A stretch of DNA of 64,000 nt from Algoriphagus marincola DSM 16067. Lineage in GTDB: Bacteria; Bacteroidota; Bacteroidia; Cytophagales; Cyclobacteriaceae. The stretch is taken from positions 5,631 to 69,630 of the forward strand of contig NZ_KE386898.1 in assembly GCF_000429405.1 (NCBI RefSeq). Direction: 5' to 3'. This document shows positions 36,163-44,432 of the stretch, piece by piece. The notes under the pieces were generated by a model. That model was not told the origin of the DNA, made no database searches, and worked only from the letters and a program-made list of their open reading frames with translations. Position numbers and translations under genes: made by a program. Positions within the stretch are counted from its first letter, which is position 1. Each line of letters begins with the position of its first letter.

Positions 36163-37833
36163 TTAAGAGTTTACAGTGCTTGCAAAAGAGTCCGTGGCAA
36201 AAGCTGGAAGTCCGAAAGCTTTTTGCTGGAGGACATAGTCACTCATGATGAGTGCACCTTCTACCCATCCCTGCTCAGGTGACCAGGATTCATTGCATAC
36301 AAATAAGTTTTCGGCGGGTGAAGTGATGTGGGGATAGACTTCTTGGAGATCATTGATATTGATTTTGTATTGATGATATCCAAAGCCATAAGGATCCTGA
36401 CCCCACACCCGATAGGTCGACAGTACTGGATTAGGTACCTGATCATCTTCTTTCAGGCCGAACAATAATTTGATCTGCCGCATGATCTCATGGACTAGTG
36501 CTTTGGAGCAGGCTTTGGTTCCAGGGGGATTTTGTGGAAAATCTTCTGTTTGGTAGAGGTCTCCTACATTTTGCATCTCTTTCCAGAAATTTCCCCGGAT
36601 ATAGTCCGTATACTGAGTCAAAGCTGCCGGCCCATTGTAATTTTTATCGGCAATTGGATCAGAAGGGAATTGGGAAAAGCAGTAAACAGAACCTAAGGGA
36701 AGATCCGTAAAATTCGGCCCATTTGTCAGATTGATGTCTTTGATTTGATGCCACCAGCGCTCTTTAAAGTAGAGACCCACTTTTGTCAATTCCATGTTTT
36801 GCACACTGTTGACCGCGCTCATAAACTTTTCATTCTGTGAAAGAATCGGTGAAACTTTGATCAATTCTTTGAGGGGCTTCTTGGGGATGGCAAGGATTAC
36901 CGTGGGAGCAGTATAGGATCCCAGATTTGATTCGATCAAGTATCCGGATTCTGTTTTGGTGACAGATTTGACGGTTTCATTCAGGTGAATACTTCCACCT
37001 GCTTTTTGAATAGAGGCTGCCAAGGCATTGGGCAGGGATTGAAATCCTTCTTCGAGCGTTTGGAAGTGGGCATTTTTGGGATCGGGGAAATCGAATAAAA
37101 TCTGAAGTCCTTCTCCGGCATTGATATAGTCCTGAAATGGCCCCATAAATCCCATGATATGGCTGAGCATCTCAATGCATTCTTCGCTCATGTTATAATT
37201 CCTCAGTATACTCCAAAAGCCCCATTGATTGATCGGAATGGGTTTCCCTTCAAAGTTTTTGTAGGTGCAGTTGTTTCGGAAGTGTACCCATTCGGCAGGA
37301 GAGGAGGGAAGTGGAATACAGTTTTGGTTTAAAATATCATCGATCACTGCTGTCAGTATATCGGAGGGTTTTCTGCCTTGTTCATTGGGAGCGAGATTGA
37401 ATAGGGAAGCCCAAATGGCATTGTTACTCGCTTTTACCTCGGCTTGGGTGAAGGATTTTCCCCGGATGTAGTATCTGTTGTTGTCATCACCCATTACAAA
37501 GTCCACGGTACGGATCTGCGCCTGGGGATTTCCTTTATTTTCCTCATTCAGTGCATCGATGAGTCCCCAAAGATGTTCCATCCCTTTTCCTCTGGGGACA
37601 AAGCGCATTCCACCTTCTTCATCGTGAACTTGATAGGTTTTTCCGTCGTGACCTTTGATATCCACAAAAGTGGTTTCAAGTCGACCGCCTACCTGCCCCA
37701 TTTTCTCTAAAATGGTCACCTTGGTGGATGGCTTCTCTTTCAGTAAACGCCAAGCTGCAAAAAGTCCGCTCATACCAGCTCCGACAATTAGGACATCAGT
37801 GGAGTGACTTGTTTTTTTTGTTTTAGTACTCAT
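36163..37833 (-). CDS. Flavin amine oxidase / L-amino acid oxidase-like protein
   Basis: The 556-residue protein has the N-terminal FAD-binding motif DVLIVGAGMSGLFAAWRLL (GxGxxG), then the GGRLET and GGMRFVP motifs of the amine oxidase superfamily. The C-terminal FAD motif NLFVCNESWSPEQGWVEGALIMSDYVL resembles amino acid oxidases and monooxygenases. No secretion signal is seen. It should oxidise an amine or amino acid to an imine or keto acid with oxygen or another acceptor. The keto-acid decarboxylase gene lies 26 bases upstream and the FIST gene 14 bases downstream. Together these suggest amino acid to keto acid to aldehyde, with sensing of substrate or product. The substrate cannot be read from sequence. 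Confidence 0.85.
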   Translation of the reverse strand: MSTKTKKTSHSTDVLIVGAGMSGLFAAWRLLKEKPSTKVTILEKMGQVGGRLETTFVDIKGHDGKTYQVHDEEGGMRFVPRGKGMEHLWGLIDALNEENKGNPQAQIRTVDFVMGDDNNRYYIRGKSFTQAEVKASNNAIWASLFNLAPNEQGRKPSDILTAVIDDILNQNCIPLPSSPAEWVHFRNNCTYKNFEGKPIPINQWGFWSILRNYNMSEECIEMLSHIMGFMGPFQDYINAGEGLQILFDFPDPKNAHFQTLEEGFQSLPNALAASIQKAGGSIHLNETVKSVTKTESGYLIESNLGSYTAPTVILAIPKKPLKELIKVSPILSQNEKFMSAVNSVQNMELTKVGLYFKERWWHQIKDINLTNGPNFTDLPLGSVYCFSQFPSDPIADKNYNGPAALTQYTDYIRGNFWKEMQNVGDLYQTEDFPQNPPGTKACSKALVHEIMRQIKLLFGLKEDDQVPNPVLSTYRVWGQDPYGFGYHQYKININDLQEVYPHITSPAENLFVCNESWSPEQGWVEGALIMSDYVLQQKAFGLPAFATDSFASTVNS

Positions 37834-37859
37834 GATAAAAAGAAATTAGAGTTTGAGAT

Positions 37860-39647
37860 TTATTTATTGACAAAAAGCTTCCAAGCTGAAGGATAGTCCC
37901 GTTCATCTAGATTGATACTTACAAGATAGGTGGAGGCTTTATTGCAGCTTATTTCTTCCAGGAGGGACTCCAAGTCGCCAATGGTGTTGACCACGGCGCT
38001 TTTAGCATTCCCTGAATTGTTTGAGAAACCCTTCATCAGACTCACATAATCCCATTCTTGGAGAATATTTGCCTCTTCAAAGGGAGCCGAGGATCCGGTT
38101 TTATAAGGGGCAGGATCTAGCAGCATTTGCTCTACACCATATACTTTGTTATTCAGCACAAAAACTACCGCATTTCGACCTTCTTGTACCATGGTTGAAA
38201 CCGCTTGGCAAGTCAACTTAAAAGCTCCATCTCCTACGATCACGAAAGTCCTGACATCTTCTCGAAAGGAAGCTCCCAGACCTGCAGGTACGCTCCAGCC
38301 GATGGATGCCCAGATATTCTGCGCTAGAAACCCATCTTGACGATTGATTTTCAAGGAGGAGGATCCTCCGAATGATGAAAGGCCGATATCGGCTACGATC
38401 AGGTGATTATCATTGACATGCTGATCGAGTACTGCAAAAAAGGAATCGTATGTAATTGAGGTTTGGGGAGCAGGAATGGTTGGGATCGTCGGAGGGCTTG
38501 GCTGCTGCCAAGAAGATTTATATCCGTTTTTCTGAATTAGTGCCATGACGGCATCTATCACATGCTCTAGAGAGACCTGTACATAGAGATTTTCACCGTC
38601 TTTTACCATATCCCGGGAAGCAAAGACTTGGGTAATATTTCCAGTCTCAGTGCTTTTGGAGCCAAAAGTATTCAGGTCTGTATTCCATACTCCCAATCCA
38701 ATGATTGCTGTGGATTGCTTCAAATAGGAATTGGTGTAATCACTAGTAAATACAGCATCATGCATCCCCAGAAACCAGGGGTTATCTTCTGAAACTACTG
38801 CTTTACCCAAAAAAGACGTGACATAAGGCGCCCCAATAGCCTGTTGCAAAGCGGCAAATTTGGATTGTAATTTTCTGGTGGCGATTTCCTTTCCTATCCA
38901 AAGAATAGGCTTTTCTGTTGATATCTTCGCATAGACAGCCTCGGCTGCTTTTTCTATGGCCTGCACGATTTGGGCTGCGTACTTATTTGGGGCGGATTGC
39001 GCAGCCATACCTTGAAGTACAGGTAATGACTCATAGTTGGGAACAGGGCTTAGCGTTCCCTCGGGATTTGCACAAGGCATGTAATAGCAATCTTCCATGA
39101 TCTCTATAGCCACCGGCTTGCTTTTGCTGATACATGCGATGATGGCAGCATCTATTTGCGAAGGTGCCGTCAGTGGGTTTGATATCCGTTCAAATGCTAC
39201 TGTGACAGGAGAGTAGACTGTGCGATTGGTGTCTTCGGTGCTGACATTGTGATGATAGAGTTCGCCGGCATTGATCTCGTCCATGAGTTTGGTATTGCTC
39301 AGCGTACCGATGATCGCTACGACAGGGACACTTTCTACAAAGGAACCTCCGATGGCATTGAGTAAAGAAAATGAACCTACACCGGTGGTCACGGCAACTG
39401 CCCCGAGACCATTAGCGCGGGAGTAGCCATCCGCTGCATAGCCTGCATTGAGTTCATTGCAATTACCGATACGATGAAGGTACCGATCCCCCTTTGGGGA
39501 TTTGTAAGTATCAATGATTTCTAAAAGATCGCTGGTATAATCTCCGGGAACTGAAAATAATTGATCTACACCTAGCTGATGGAGCCTGTAGGCTAGGTAT
39601 TTCCCAACGTTCATTGCATTGGGATCGAAAGTGTTTGAATCAGACAT
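37860..39647 (-). CDS. ThDP-dependent 2-keto acid decarboxylase (pyruvate/indolepyruvate decarboxylase-like)
   Basis: The 595-residue protein has the three-domain fold of pyruvate decarboxylases. The catalytic Glu E65 is in GNCNELNAGYAADGYSR and the His pair H132/H133 in AGELYHHNVS. These are the marks of decarboxylases rather than acetolactate synthases. The ThDP motif runs from VIVGDGAFKLTCQ to VFVLNNKVYGVEQ in the last third. It should convert a 2-keto acid to an aldehyde in the cytoplasm. It is first in a six-gene operon, before the flavin amine oxidase. Long loops (e.g. the proline-rich QPSPPTIPTIPAPQ linker before the ThDP domain) differ from well-known enzymes. Confidence 0.88.
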   Translation of the reverse strand: MSDSNTFDPNAMNVGKYLAYRLHQLGVDQLFSVPGDYTSDLLEIIDTYKSPKGDRYLHRIGNCNELNAGYAADGYSRANGLGAVAVTTGVGSFSLLNAIGGSFVESVPVVAIIGTLSNTKLMDEINAGELYHHNVSTEDTNRTVYSPVTVAFERISNPLTAPSQIDAAIIACISKSKPVAIEIMEDCYYMPCANPEGTLSPVPNYESLPVLQGMAAQSAPNKYAAQIVQAIEKAAEAVYAKISTEKPILWIGKEIATRKLQSKFAALQQAIGAPYVTSFLGKAVVSEDNPWFLGMHDAVFTSDYTNSYLKQSTAIIGLGVWNTDLNTFGSKSTETGNITQVFASRDMVKDGENLYVQVSLEHVIDAVMALIQKNGYKSSWQQPSPPTIPTIPAPQTSITYDSFFAVLDQHVNDNHLIVADIGLSSFGGSSSLKINRQDGFLAQNIWASIGWSVPAGLGASFREDVRTFVIVGDGAFKLTCQAVSTMVQEGRNAVVFVLNNKVYGVEQMLLDPAPYKTGSSAPFEEANILQEWDYVSLMKGFSNNSGNAKSAVVNTIGDLESLLEEISCNKASTYLVSINLDERDYPSAWKLFVNK

Positions 39648-40300
39648 AAAATGAAAATTAAAAGATTAATAAGATTAAATTATTATCACAGTAAAGGGTT
39701 CTAATCCGATGCTTCAATTCATTAGATCTTCATATCAATGAAAACTTGTCTAATCCCCGTATGGGATTTTCAGGATAGAACGCTATAAGTAAAAGCCGAT
39801 AAGTCAAAAATTCTTTCAGTGAAAAATCTATTTGCTTCACTGATTTAATTCTTTCTAAAATACAAAATATACTTGTAATTACAATAATTAAATCTCGAAT
39901 TTTTCAATCTTGTATCAATTAAATCAAGTTTTAAAATTGTATTCCGACTTTGCTTCGTATTAAATGATTCCAGCTTTTCTTATTACTATTTAAAGAGGCT
40001 GTTATTTCTCCGATTAGATACTTTTAAAAGATACTTTTTTGTACCTGTAAGGGGGAGGTCGTTTGGACAGATGTGATAAAAAAACTCCCCAAATACCGAT
40101 TAAATTTTTCCAACAGGTTTATGAAAAGTGCATTTAATCTTAGGAAACTAGGTGATAAAATATCCCCAAGATTGGGGATTGATTTTGCCTGATTATTCTC
40201 TCACTTTTGAATCAGCCTTTAATCAAAAATTTAATTCCAATTAGATGAGTGTTCTCAACCGGTTTTACAAATTCAATTTATTCAACTAAAAAATCATAAA
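39648..40300. other. 653-bp AT-rich intergenic region with palindromes and hairpins
   Basis: The region separates the divergent decarboxylase operon and a truncated plus-strand gene. It holds a candidate minus promoter (39855-39884), the perfect palindrome TTGTAATTACAA (39873-39884), a possible long-range stem GGGGAG/CTCCCC (about 40051-40089), and a hairpin ATCCCCA-AGAT-TGGGGAT (40162-40179). No convincing ORF, tRNA or riboswitch family was recognised. Confidence 0.6.
39855..39884 (-). promoter_or_regulatory. Candidate promoter and palindrome of the decarboxylase-kinase operon
   Basis: On the minus strand TTG (39884-39882), 19 bases, then TATTTTAG (39862-39855) approximates the Bacteroidota promoter pattern with one mismatch in TAnnTTTG. 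The 12-bp perfect palindrome TTGTAATTACAA overlaps the upstream box, so a repressor or activator could act here. The mRNA leader would be about 200 nt. Confidence 0.4.
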
Positions 40301-40912
40301 ATGAAATCGTATCTTCCTAAAATTGCTTTTTCCCTCCTTTTTTATTTAAGCTTTTCCACATTTGCCCATGCACAAAAATCCATGCAGGAGCTGGCTGAAT
40401 TGAATGATAAAAAATGGGACAAGCTAGTCAAAAGCTATAAAAATAATAGTACCTGGATCGATCAACTTCAAGGCTTGCTCAATAAAGAGCTCCTTGCGGA
40501 AGAGAATTCACCAAACTCCAAAAAAATCGGTGTTTTATCCATGCAAGTTTGGGATTATTCAGTGACGACTTCGTCCAAGGTGGCACAAACCACAATTTAT
40601 TCCAAAAATTACCTGACACCAGAAGGAAGCAATCTTGTGGCAGATCATTTCTTGGAGATTTTACTTCCTGAATTTCAAGATCAATTCCAGGCGAAAGGGA
40701 TAGCGCTGGTAGAACCTAGTGAGTTTATCACGGATGAAGAAAGCGGAAAATTAATACATTCCAATATTATTGTCGAAATGGGCAAGTTGAAGATCCTCAC
40801 TAGCTATTTCTGCAAGGGCACGGCCTTTTCTATAGTACCAAATGGTGGAGTCAGGCCGGTTGGATTCATAGTATACTACCCCTTTGGTTCGGTAGGTGAT
40901 GATTTCACCTAA
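40301..40912 (+). pseudogene. Exported hypothetical protein, 3' end lost at a rearrangement junction
   Basis: The frame starts with a good signal peptide (ending FAHAQ) and reads as a normal exported protein to about residue 155 (EESGKLIHS, near 40765). From there the codons are the antisense of a TPR gene that reads convincingly on the other strand, so the last ~50 residues (ending FGSVGDDFT) are probably not original. The true gene was likely longer and lost its end. I do not recognise the family of the intact part. Confidence 0.55.
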
Positions 40913-41137
40913 AGTGTCTTGATACTTGATGGCAATATTTTCTGCTTTATTGACATAGAGTAAAGCAGAATCAGTGTTCTCCTGAGCATAGTAAAAGCCA
41001 ATTCGGAGTAAATCCAATACCTGATCTTTTTCCTCTAGCTTCCGGAGTGCTTGGCGAAGTGAGTCAGGATAAAGATAAACCTGAGCATTAATTTCAAAAA
41101 TTACGAAAAAGGAGAAGAGTATCAGGAGATTCTTCAT
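40751..41137 (-). pseudogene. TPR sensor protein fragment, 3' end lost
   Basis: From the ATG at 41137 the frame has a signal peptide (MKNLLILFSFFVIFEINAQ) and TPR-like helices (TDSALLYVNKAENIAIKYQD, DSTIWYYRKGRALAEIA). It stops within the next TPR motif (HFDNNIGMY). Proteins that begin so are normally 500-700-residue kinases or regulators like those at 17.1 and 52.4 kb. The break coincides with the point where the convergent plus-strand gene loses sense, so both were cut at one junction (~40750-40770). Confidence 0.6.
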
Positions 41138-41332
41138 TCCTGAACATAATAAATTCATTTTTTATCTGAAATTCCAAAGGAATTTTTTTGTGTTAGTAAG
41201 TGGTTTTTTGTATTTCGAACCTTGTGATTTTTTCTGATGATCATTTCACTAATTAAATCATTTTATCTCTGAAGAGTAGTTTTTGGCGGATTTTTCGGAA
41301 GAAGGAGATAATAGAATCAATGTCTTTATTTT

Positions 41333-41402
41333 GTCCCTTTAGGGACTTTATATGGGTGGCAGAAAATTTTGTAGGGTTGATCATCTGTGCCGTTAGGTAC
41401 AG
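41333..41402 (+). repeat. Left REP palindrome pair
   Basis: The outer palindrome GTCCCTTTAGGGAC and the inner CTGTGCCGTTAGGTACAG are separated by 38 bases. Both can form small hairpins. The inner one begins 8 bases before the transposase stop codon. Confidence 0.75.
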
Positions 41403-41409
41403 AATATAA

Positions 41410-41871
41410 TCATTCGAGGGGTTTGAAAATGTAACGCTGATCATATTCTACCTCATGTATCTTCAGAAGCTCTAAATATTCTTCGATAAAAGATTTTTTT
41501 GAATGATGCTTTTCCTGGTTTTGGATATATTTAGTTACCCGAGGTATCTGATCCTTCGAGTAGGAAAAAGCTCCGTATCCGGATTGCCAAGAGAATTTTC
41601 CCTTAGCAAGACGCCTCGTATTAATCCATTTGGAAGAATCTTCTTTTACCATTTTCATCAAAATAGATAAGGCTTGATTAGGCCTAAATCCTATGAGTAT
41701 ATGGATATGGTCAGGCATTCCATTGATTTGTAAAACCTTGTGTTCATGATTTTGAATTATCCCAGAAATGTATTTGTAAAGCTCTTCTTTCCAATGTGCT
41801 TGAATAAGAGAAATCAGGTTCTGTACGGCAAAGACTACTTGAATATGAATTTGTGTGTAGGTATTGGCCAT
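41410..41871 (-). CDS. REP-associated tyrosine transposase (IS200-like, Y1 HUH)
   Basis: From the ATG at 41871 the protein has 153 residues (MANTYTQIHIQVVFAVQ...). The HUH metal site is visible in GMPDHIHILIGF. The likely catalytic tyrosine lies in VTKYIQNQEKHHSK, and QSGYGAFSYSKDQI is a family signature. All key residues are present, so the enzyme may be active on single-stranded REP hairpins. A GTG start 11 codons upstream lies inside the right inner palindrome and was rejected. Confidence 0.92.
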   Translation of the reverse strand: MANTYTQIHIQVVFAVQNLISLIQAHWKEELYKYISGIIQNHEHKVLQINGMPDHIHILIGFRPNQALSILMKMVKEDSSKWINTRRLAKGKFSWQSGYGAFSYSKDQIPRVTKYIQNQEKHHSKKSFIEEYLELLKIHEVEYDQRYIFKPLE

Positions 41872-41888
41872 GGTTGAAAATTTATATA

Positions 41889-41956
41889 CCGTACCTATAG
41901 GCACGGATAATCCTTAATATTATTGGGTGCTACCAATATTAGGTCCCTAAAGGGAC
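41889..41956 (-). repeat. Right REP palindrome pair
   Basis: The inner CCGTACCTATAGGCACGG and the outer GTCCCTAAAGGGAC mirror the left pair. A further imperfect inverted repeat (AATATTATTGGGTGCTACCA region, ~41916-41940) lies between them. Confidence 0.75.
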
Positions 41957-42067
41957 TATTCAATTCAATCATTATCAATTTTACTCTACCTTTATCAGCG
42001 TACAGATTCGAGATTAACTGATTTTCTGCCATGCCGATAGGCTTCTGAAAAATGAGATCATGTTTCT

Positions 42068-44293
42068 TTAGGTCGCCTGCTGGATAGAAACCCGCAAATC
42101 GGTTTTTGAAATCGGCAATTGACGGATTCGAGCTCCCGTGGCATTGAAAATAGCATTCGTTACTGCAGGAGCAATCACCGGTGTACTCGGCTCGCCCGCT
42201 CCTCCCGGAGGATTTCCGGAATTGATGATATGCGTCTCTATTTTAGGAGCTTCACTCATGCGGGTGACCTGATAATCATGGAAATTGCTCTGGGCCACCG
42301 CTCCATTTTCAATCGTGATTTCACCGCTCATCGCTGCTGCCAGTCCATAGATGATTCCACTTTCCATCTGCGCTTTGAATCCATCCGGATGAATGGCAAA
42401 GCCGGCGTCTGCCACACAAACTACCCGGTGAACTTTGACCTTTCCTTCCACATTCACCTCCACTTCCGCAACTTCCGCCACAATAGAGCCGAAGGATTGG
42501 GCAATAGCGATCCCTCTTCCCCAATTGGTAGGCAAAGGGGAATTCCAATCAGATTTTTCTTGAATCAGGTCAAGTACTTTCTGAAATCTTGGTTTGTCCT
42601 GAGTAAGGCTTTTTCTGAAAGCTAAAGGGTCTTTTTTCGCTGCAAATGCGAGTTCATCTATAAAGGATTCGGTCAAAAATCCATGTACAGAATGGTCCAC
42701 ACTTCGCCAATTACCCCAAGGAACAAATGAGTTGGGACTCGTAAACTGAATCAATTGATTGGGAACAGAGTAGGGTAAATCCGCCGCTTCAGGCGGATGG
42801 TGCTTAAACAAAAACTGATGAGAATAAGCCACCGGATTTCCGGACTCATCCAAACCGGCCTTCATGCGGCTGATCGTTGCCTCGCGGTACACGTCATGCT
42901 GGGTGTCTTCTTCCCGTGACCAGATCAATTTGACTGGATAATCTACTTCCTTGGCTATTGCAACCGCCTGCTTGATCACATCTGTCTCAGATCTTCGTCC
43001 AAAACCACCACCCAAAAGCTGATTGTGCACGGTGACCTGATCAGGAGAAATATCCAAAAGCTCAGCCACGGCAGCTTTTGCACCTAAGGGGTTTTGGCTT
43101 CCGCACCAGATTTCGCATTTCCCGTCATGAACCCATGCAGTACAGTTCATCGGCTCCATAGTGGCATGGGCCAAAAACGGGAGTTGGTATTCTGCCTCGA
43201 CGATTGTCTCCGCTTCAGAAAGGGCATTAAGTACATCTCCGGATCGAAAATGCTCTTCAATGCTTCCCTCTTCCAGTGCTTTGTCCATGGCCATTTGATA
43301 CCCATTTAAAATATCATCCTGGCTTTTTCCATCATTTTCTGTGGATTCAAATTCGATGTTTAGACGGTTTATGGCACTTTTTGCCTGCCAAAAGCCATCA
43401 GCAACCACAGCCACAGCATTTTCCAGATTCAGAACTTTCAATATTCCTTCACTATCTGAAGGGATAGAAGTATCTACGGTTTTCACTTTCGCTCCAAATA
43501 CCGGGGCAGCCTTGATCGTGGCATATTTCATATTGGGTAGGATCACATCCATTCCAAACTTAGCTGTGCCAGTGACTTTGGCTGGTATATCCAATCTGGG
43601 CTGAGAAGTGCCCATGAGGGTAAATTCCTCAGGAGTTTTCAATCGAGGTTGCTTGGGAGCTTTAACTTTGGCGGCTGCTTGAGCTAATTCGGCAAAGGTT
43701 GCTGTTTGATTGCTAGCAGGATGCGAAATGGTACTTTTCTCGGCTTTGAGTTCTTCGACTGGTACCTTCCAAGTATCTGCGGCAGCCTGGAGCAGCATTG
43801 CCTTGGCAGCAGCCCCGGCGATTCGCATTCCTTGTTGACCGGTAAATCTCACGGAGGCACTACCCCCTGTGATTTGGAAATTCATAGACTTTACTGCCGT
43901 GAGAAAAACCCCATCAATGGTTCCTTCCAAAAACTTGGGGAAGGTCTTGTCTCCGGCAATAAAACCTTTGGCTACCACATAATTTGCATATTCCTTATCG
44001 GCAGGAGCCTCCATAAATTTCACCTTAGACCAGTCTGCATCCATTTCGTCGGCCAGCATCATCGCCAAGGTAGTGTGCACGCCTTGCCCCATTTCTGCGT
44101 GAGGAATGATGGCTGTGACGGTATTGTCAGGCGATATTTTCAGCCAGATATTCATGACTGTTTCGCCCTCTTCGGCGATTAAACCAGCCACTTTGGAGGA
44201 TCGGTTGCCCGGGCGGATTGCCACTCCGATTACAAGTGCACCACTCGCTAAAATTCCTGTACCGATAAAGGCTCTTCTTGTCCACTTTTTCAT
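42068..44293 (-). CDS. Molybdopterin-binding large subunit of an isoquinoline 1-oxidoreductase-type hydroxylase
   Basis: The 741-residue protein begins with a twin-arginine signal (KKWTRRAFIGTGILASGALVIG), so the folded cofactor enzyme is exported by Tat. Xanthine-dehydrogenase-family motifs follow: MGQGVHTTLAMMLADEMD, LLGGGFGRRSETD, the arginine-rich FVPWGNWRSVDHS region and the active-site GGAGEPSTP with the catalytic Glu near the C terminus. The IorB-like domain order suggests hydroxylation of an aromatic N-heterocycle or aldehyde. The substrate is open. The small Fe-S subunit gene lies 139 bp upstream. No FAD subunit is present, as usual for this type, and no XdhC-like maturation gene is in view. 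Confidence 0.9.
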   Translation of the reverse strand: MKKWTRRAFIGTGILASGALVIGVAIRPGNRSSKVAGLIAEEGETVMNIWLKISPDNTVTAIIPHAEMGQGVHTTLAMMLADEMDADWSKVKFMEAPADKEYANYVVAKGFIAGDKTFPKFLEGTIDGVFLTAVKSMNFQITGGSASVRFTGQQGMRIAGAAAKAMLLQAAADTWKVPVEELKAEKSTISHPASNQTATFAELAQAAAKVKAPKQPRLKTPEEFTLMGTSQPRLDIPAKVTGTAKFGMDVILPNMKYATIKAAPVFGAKVKTVDTSIPSDSEGILKVLNLENAVAVVADGFWQAKSAINRLNIEFESTENDGKSQDDILNGYQMAMDKALEEGSIEEHFRSGDVLNALSEAETIVEAEYQLPFLAHATMEPMNCTAWVHDGKCEIWCGSQNPLGAKAAVAELLDISPDQVTVHNQLLGGGFGRRSETDVIKQAVAIAKEVDYPVKLIWSREEDTQHDVYREATISRMKAGLDESGNPVAYSHQFLFKHHPPEAADLPYSVPNQLIQFTSPNSFVPWGNWRSVDHSVHGFLTESFIDELAFAAKKDPLAFRKSLTQDKPRFQKVLDLIQEKSDWNSPLPTNWGRGIAIAQSFGSIVAEVAEVEVNVEGKVKVHRVVCVADAGFAIHPDGFKAQMESGIIYGLAAAMSGEITIENGAVAQSNFHDYQVTRMSEAPKIETHIINSGNPPGGAGEPSTPVIAPAVTNAIFNATGARIRQLPISKTDLRVSIQQAT

Positions 44294-44432
44294 GTGTATA
44301 TAATTTTATTTTTAAAGGCCACAACTTGTCCCGAGTATCGGGGTGGAATCTCGCACGATTTCCCTGATCTATCGGGGTATTCCACTGTTTGTCGAATTTC
44401 GTCATGCTTGTCTACTTCAGACAGGCTCGATT
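44294..44432. other. Spacer with hairpins and a shared repeat
   Basis: The spacer inside the iorA/iorB-like pair holds CCGAGTATCGG and CCCTGATCTATCGGGG hairpins, then GGAATCTCGC and CTCGATTTCAT words that recur at 5551-5604 near the end of a kinase gene. It is longer than the other gaps of this strand and looks like an inserted repeat. Confidence 0.45.

Larger units (their letters stand above)
41333..41956 (-). mobile_element. REP-associated tyrosine transposase unit with inverted REP ends
   Basis: The transposase gene is framed by two palindrome pairs in mirror order: GTCCCTTTAGGGAC (41333-41346) and CTGTGCCGTTAGGTACAG (41385-41402) on the left, CCGTACCTATAGGCACGG (41889-41906) and GTCCCTAAAGGGAC (41943-41956) on the right. 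The outer pair are exact reverse complements. Sequence between the palindromes also aligns in inverted order. This is the layout of a RAYT with its REP sequences, not a classical terminal-repeat IS. Confidence 0.8.

Noticed and set aside
36163..39647. Acetolactate synthase or pyruvate oxidase plus carotenoid desaturase
   Set aside because: The HH pair and NCNELNAGYAADGYSR motif point to a decarboxylase, and the flavoprotein ending (NESWSPEQGWVEGAL) fits amine/amino acid oxidases better than desaturases.
39648..40300. Riboswitch or small RNA in the long spacer
   Set aside because: No known ThDP, FMN or other riboswitch core was recognised; only short palindromes and hairpins are visible.
41253..41444. 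63-codon minus-strand frame at the left end of the REP unit
   Set aside because: It spans both left REP palindromes and the end of the transposase gene, has no protein-like features and is best seen as non-coding REP sequence.
41333..41956. Complete insertion sequence with terminal inverted repeats and target duplication
   Set aside because: The enzyme is a single-domain Y1 HUH transposase that works on hairpins, and no flanking direct duplication is seen; the RAYT/REP reading fits better.
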